Source: Luteipulveratus mongoliensis
GTDB taxonomy: Bacteria; Actinomycetota; Actinomycetes; Actinomycetales; Dermatophilaceae
NCBI RefSeq assembly: GCF_001190945.1
Contig: NZ_CP011112.1
Location: 1,736,001-1,800,000 of the forward strand
Reading direction: 5' to 3'
DNA length: 64,000 bases
Shown: piece by piece, positions 61,474-64,000 of the stretch
Numbering within the stretch: the stretch's first letter is position 1
Layout: each line of letters begins with the position of its first letter
Notes under the pieces: model-generated
What the model was told of the DNA's origin: nothing
The model's database searches: none
Seen by the model: only the letters and a program-made list of their open reading frames with translations
Program-made: the position numbers and the translations under genes

Positions 61474-62409
61474 ATGAGCGCTGCGATCCTTCCGCCCCGC
61501 GGTGTGGTTGCGCGCGTGCCGGCCAAGGTCAACCTGGAGCTTCGGGTCGGCCCGCGCCGTGCGGACGGCTTCCATGCGCTCTCGACCGTCTACCACGCCG
61601 TCGACCTGACCGACGAGATCACCGTCGAGTCCGCCGAGGAGTGGGGTGTGACCGTCCTCGGCCCGTACGCCGGCCGTGTCCCGACCGACGAATCCAACCT
61701 CGCGATGCGCGCGGCGCGTGCCGTTGCGGCGCTCGCCGACGTCGACGAGCCGGTCCACATCACCATTGACAAGTCGATCCCGGTCGCCGGCGGCATGGCG
61801 GGCGGTTCAGCCGATGCGGCCGGCACGCTGCTCGCGTGTGACTCGCTGTGGCAGACCGACCTCAGCCGCAGTGACCTCGAGGAGGCCGCGGCCGAACTGG
61901 GCAGCGACGTGCCGTTCCTGCTGACGGGCGGCACCGCCATCGGCTCCGGTCGTGGCGAGCAGGTCGTGCCGGTGCTCACCCAGGGCACGTTCCACTGGGT
62001 CTTCGCGCTGCACCACAGCGGACTGTCCACGGCCGACGTCTATGCCGAGTGCGACCGGCTGCGCGCTGACGAGGACGTCCCGGTGCCCGAGCCGTCCGGA
62101 GAGCTGATGACCGCGCTGCGAGCAGGCGACGTCGACCAGCTGGCGTCCGCCCTGATGAACGACCTCGAGCCGGCTGCCTGCTCGCTCGACTCGACGCTGC
62201 GCAAGACGATGGCCGCCGGCCTGACCCACGGAGCGCTCGCAACGACGGTCTCCGGGTCTGGGCCGACGGTCGCGTTCCTCGCTCGTGACAAGGCCGCAGC
62301 GCTCGACCTGATGGTCTCCCTGTCTGCCGACGGCGTGGCGGACGATGTCGTCCACGCGCGTGGTCCGGCAGCGGGGGCCCACATCCTCAACGACATCACG
62401 GTCCGATGA
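61474..62409 (+). CDS. ispE: 4-diphosphocytidyl-2-C-methyl-D-erythritol kinase IspE
   Basis: The 311-residue GHMP kinase has RVPAKVNLELRVGPRRADGFHAL at the N-terminus and the ATP loop IPVAGGMAGGSADAAGTLLA. GSDVPFLLTGGTAIGSGRGE and a C-terminal TVSGSGPTVAFLA complete the pattern. It phosphorylates CDP-ME in the MEP isoprenoid pathway. It lies 56 bases after ksgA with its own leaderless promoter and is followed by a large hairpin. Confidence 0.95.
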   Translation: MSAAILPPRGVVARVPAKVNLELRVGPRRADGFHALSTVYHAVDLTDEITVESAEEWGVTVLGPYAGRVPTDESNLAMRAARAVAALADVDEPVHITIDKSIPVAGGMAGGSADAAGTLLACDSLWQTDLSRSDLEEAAAELGSDVPFLLTGGTAIGSGRGEQVVPVLTQGTFHWVFALHHSGLSTADVYAECDRLRADEDVPVPEPSGELMTALRAGDVDQLASALMNDLEPAACSLDSTLRKTMAAGLTHGALATTVSGSGPTVAFLARDKAAALDLMVSLSADGVADDVVHARGPAAGAHILNDITVR

Positions 62410-62425
62410 GCGGCTTCACCGCCGG

Positions 62426-62483
62426 AACTGAGTACTGGTTGTTCGACGCGGTTCCAACTGAGTCGAACCACCGGTACTCAGTT
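62426..62483. repeat. Long inverted repeat between ispE and the ABC-F gene
   Basis: The arms 62426-62447 and 62462-62483 pair at 20 of 22 positions plus one G-U wobble, with a 14-base loop. The loop contains another copy of AACTGAGT, the sequence that begins the left arm. No T-tract follows. It starts 17 bases after the ispE stop. Confidence 0.75.
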
Positions 62484-62507
62484 TCGACGGACAGAACTTA
62501 AGGCAGA

Positions 62508-64000
62508 ATGGCGAATCTTCTTTCGGCCGAACGCATCTCATTGATGCTCGGCACACGGCACATCCTTGACGAAGTCTCACTGGGCATCGGCGGCGGCGAC
62601 CGGATCGGCGTGGTCGGACGCAACGGCGGCGGCAAGTCCACGCTGCTACGCGTGCTCCAAGGAGACCAGGCGGTCGACTCCGGTCGGGTGACTCGCGTCG
62701 GCAGTCTCACTATCGGCGTGCTCTCACAGGTCGACACGCTGCCGGCCGGCGCCACCGTCGCCGACGCGGTGCTCGGTGACCGCGCCGAGCACGAGTGGGC
62801 GGGTGACTCGCGGATCCGAGACGTCCTCAACGGTCTCCTCGGCGGTCTTGAGTTCGCAGGACTCGGCGGTCCTGACGCCGTCGTCGGCCCTCTATCCGGT
62901 GGCGAGCGGCGCCGAATCTCGTTGGCACGCCTACTGATCGACGACCCTGACCTGCTGCTCCTGGACGAGCCGACCAACCATCTCGACGTCGAAGGCGTGC
63001 AGTGGCTGGCCGACTTCCTCGTCCAGCGCCGCACCCGGCCGGACAGCGCCGTCGTCACGATCACGCACGATCGGTGGTTCCTGGACGCGATCTCCACGTT
63101 CACCTGGGAGGTCATCCAGGGCCGGGTGGAGTCGTACGAAGGCGGTTACGCGGCGTACGTCCTCGCCAAGGCCGAGCGCACCCGCGTCGCGGCGGTCACG
63201 CAGGAGCGGCAGGACAACCTGCTGCGCAAGGAGCTGGCATGGCTCCAACGCGGAGCGCCGGCACGGACGAGCAAGCCGAAGTTCCGGATCGAGGCGGCCA
63301 ATCAGCTCATCGAGCGGGAGCCGCCGCCCCGCGACGACGTGGCGCTGGCGAGGTTCGCGACCACGCGGCTCGGCAAGGACGTCATCGACCTGCTCGACGC
63401 GACCGTGCAGCTGGGCGACCGCACCATCCTGGACAAGCAGACCTGGCGCCTGGCTCCAGGCGAGCGGACGGGCATCGTCGGCGTCAACGGCGCGGGCAAG
63501 TCGACGCTCCTGCGCGCGATCAGCGGCGAGGTGCCGCTCAGCGCCGGCAAGCGCAAGGTCGGCAAGACCGTCGAGCTGGCCTACCTGAGCCAGGAGGTGC
63601 GCGAGCTCGAACGCCTTCTCGGGATGAGCGTGATCGACGCGATCACCGAGGTCCGCTCCTTCACCATGCTGGACGGCAAGGAGATCAGCGCGAGCCAGCT
63701 GGCGAAGCGGCTCGGGTTCGACGGCCCGCGCCAGCAGGTGCGGGTGAGTGCCCTGTCCGGTGGCGAGCGTCGGCGCCTGCAGCTGCTGCGGCTGCTGATG
63801 CAGGAGCCCAACGTGCTGCTCCTCGACGAGCCGACCAACGACCTCGACATCGAGACGCTGACCTCGATGGAGGACGTGCTCGACGGCTGGGCCGGCACGC
63901 TGCTGGTCGTCTCGCACGACCGCTACCTGCTCGAGCGGATGTGCGACCGCCAGCTCGCGCTCATGGGCGACGGTCAGATCCGCGAGCTGCCCGGCGGTGT
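62508..64000 (+). CDS. ABC-F family ATPase (Uup-like), cut by the window end
   Basis: The 497 residues visible contain two ATPase domains. The first has GRNGGGKST, LSGGERRRISLARLL and LLLLDEPTNHLD. The second has GVNGAGKST, LSGGERRRLQLLRLL and LLLDEPTNDLD. The linker is positively charged (LQRGAPARTSKPKF). There are no membrane segments, as usual for ABC-F proteins acting on ribosomes. The gene begins at ATG 62508 after an AAGGCA sequence and runs off the window. Uup, EttA or an antibiotic-protection type cannot be separated without the end. Confidence 0.88.
   Translation, partial: MANLLSAERISLMLGTRHILDEVSLGIGGGDRIGVVGRNGGGKSTLLRVLQGDQAVDSGRVTRVGSLTIGVLSQVDTLPAGATVADAVLGDRAEHEWAGDSRIRDVLNGLLGGLEFAGLGGPDAVVGPLSGGERRRISLARLLIDDPDLLLLDEPTNHLDVEGVQWLADFLVQRRTRPDSAVVTITHDRWFLDAISTFTWEVIQGRVESYEGGYAAYVLAKAERTRVAAVTQERQDNLLRKELAWLQRGAPARTSKPKFRIEAANQLIEREPPPRDDVALARFATTRLGKDVIDLLDATVQLGDRTILDKQTWRLAPGERTGIVGVNGAGKSTLLRAISGEVPLSAGKRKVGKTVELAYLSQEVRELERLLGMSVIDAITEVRSFTMLDGKEISASQLAKRLGFDGPRQQVRVSALSGGERRRLQLLRLLMQEPNVLLLDEPTNDLDIETLTSMEDVLDGWAGTLLVVSHDRYLLERMCDRQLALMGDGQIRELPGG

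Noticed and set aside
62426-62483. Long imperfect hairpins considered as integron attC sites
   Set aside because: No integrase gene and no recognisable GTTRRRY/RYYYAAC core pair; they also lie at unrelated housekeeping loci.

Overview
The window is a high-GC chromosomal segment from an actinobacterium (Actinomycetota). Codon third positions are strongly GC-biased, GTG starts and 4-base ATGA/GTGA gene overlaps are frequent, and many genes have a TAnnnT box 6-8 bases before the start codon with no Shine-Dalgarno sequence, as in leaderless transcripts. From memory, the gene order resembles the Mycobacterium tuberculosis mscL-to-ispE region (mscL, FmdB/Ruc, 5-formyl-THF cyclo-ligase, galU, moeA1/glp, rimJ, Rv0996-like, pmt, rsmI, metG, tatD, rpfB, ksgA, ispE), with accessory blocks inserted. 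A micrococcalean such as a Dermacoccaceae or Intrasporangiaceae member is my guess; the genus cannot be fixed from the sequence alone.

Layout: 0-6.6 kb holds an AI-2E family permease (cut by the window start), a substrate-binding/vWA protein, and a large DUF4011-type SF1 helicase with an acidic tail plus a small coupled partner. 7-19.6 kb is backbone: mscL, a SAF protein and MTA phosphorylase, an FmdB/Ruc-like zinc-ribbon protein under a CIRCE-like operator, a cation/proton antiporter, a penicillin acylase, the folate enzyme, and galU-glp(moeA)-moaC-mog-rimJ-glpR. Here glp appears to start at CTG. 19.7-30 kb is phosphorus acquisition: a pitA operon, then a complete phosphonate module of a GBBH-like 2-oxoglutarate dioxygenase (TmpA type), a PhnZ/TmpB-type HD mixed-valence di-iron oxygenase, a GntR regulator and a PhnSUVT-like ABC importer. 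Three similar 18-bp sites lie in its two promoter regions.

30-44.5 kb is accessory: a heterodimeric ABC exporter with complementary degenerate ATP sites, a RibD-C/DHFR-like reductase, an alkyltransferase, a TetR-controlled hydrolase with a perfect operator, a small secreted peptide beside a secreted C39-like peptidase, a photolyase, a lectin-tailed phosphoesterase, a TolB-like/MFS pair and a TrmB/LuxR regulator. A tRNA-Ala(CGC) lies at 44.6 kb. 45-64 kb carries an amino acid permease, YdbS/YdbT PH proteins, protein mannosyltransferase, rsmI, a frameshifted GIY-YIG gene, an MFS transporter, metG with a large in-frame insertion, tatD, an Rpf lipoprotein, an AraC/PhyH pair, ksgA, ispE and an ABC-F ATPase cut by the window end.

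Four copies of a palindromic repeat lie at gene ends, and in three cases the repeat supplies the stop codon of the neighbouring reading frame. Three long near-perfect hairpins without T-tracts are also present between genes. Gene functions are assigned by reading motifs; no database search was run.
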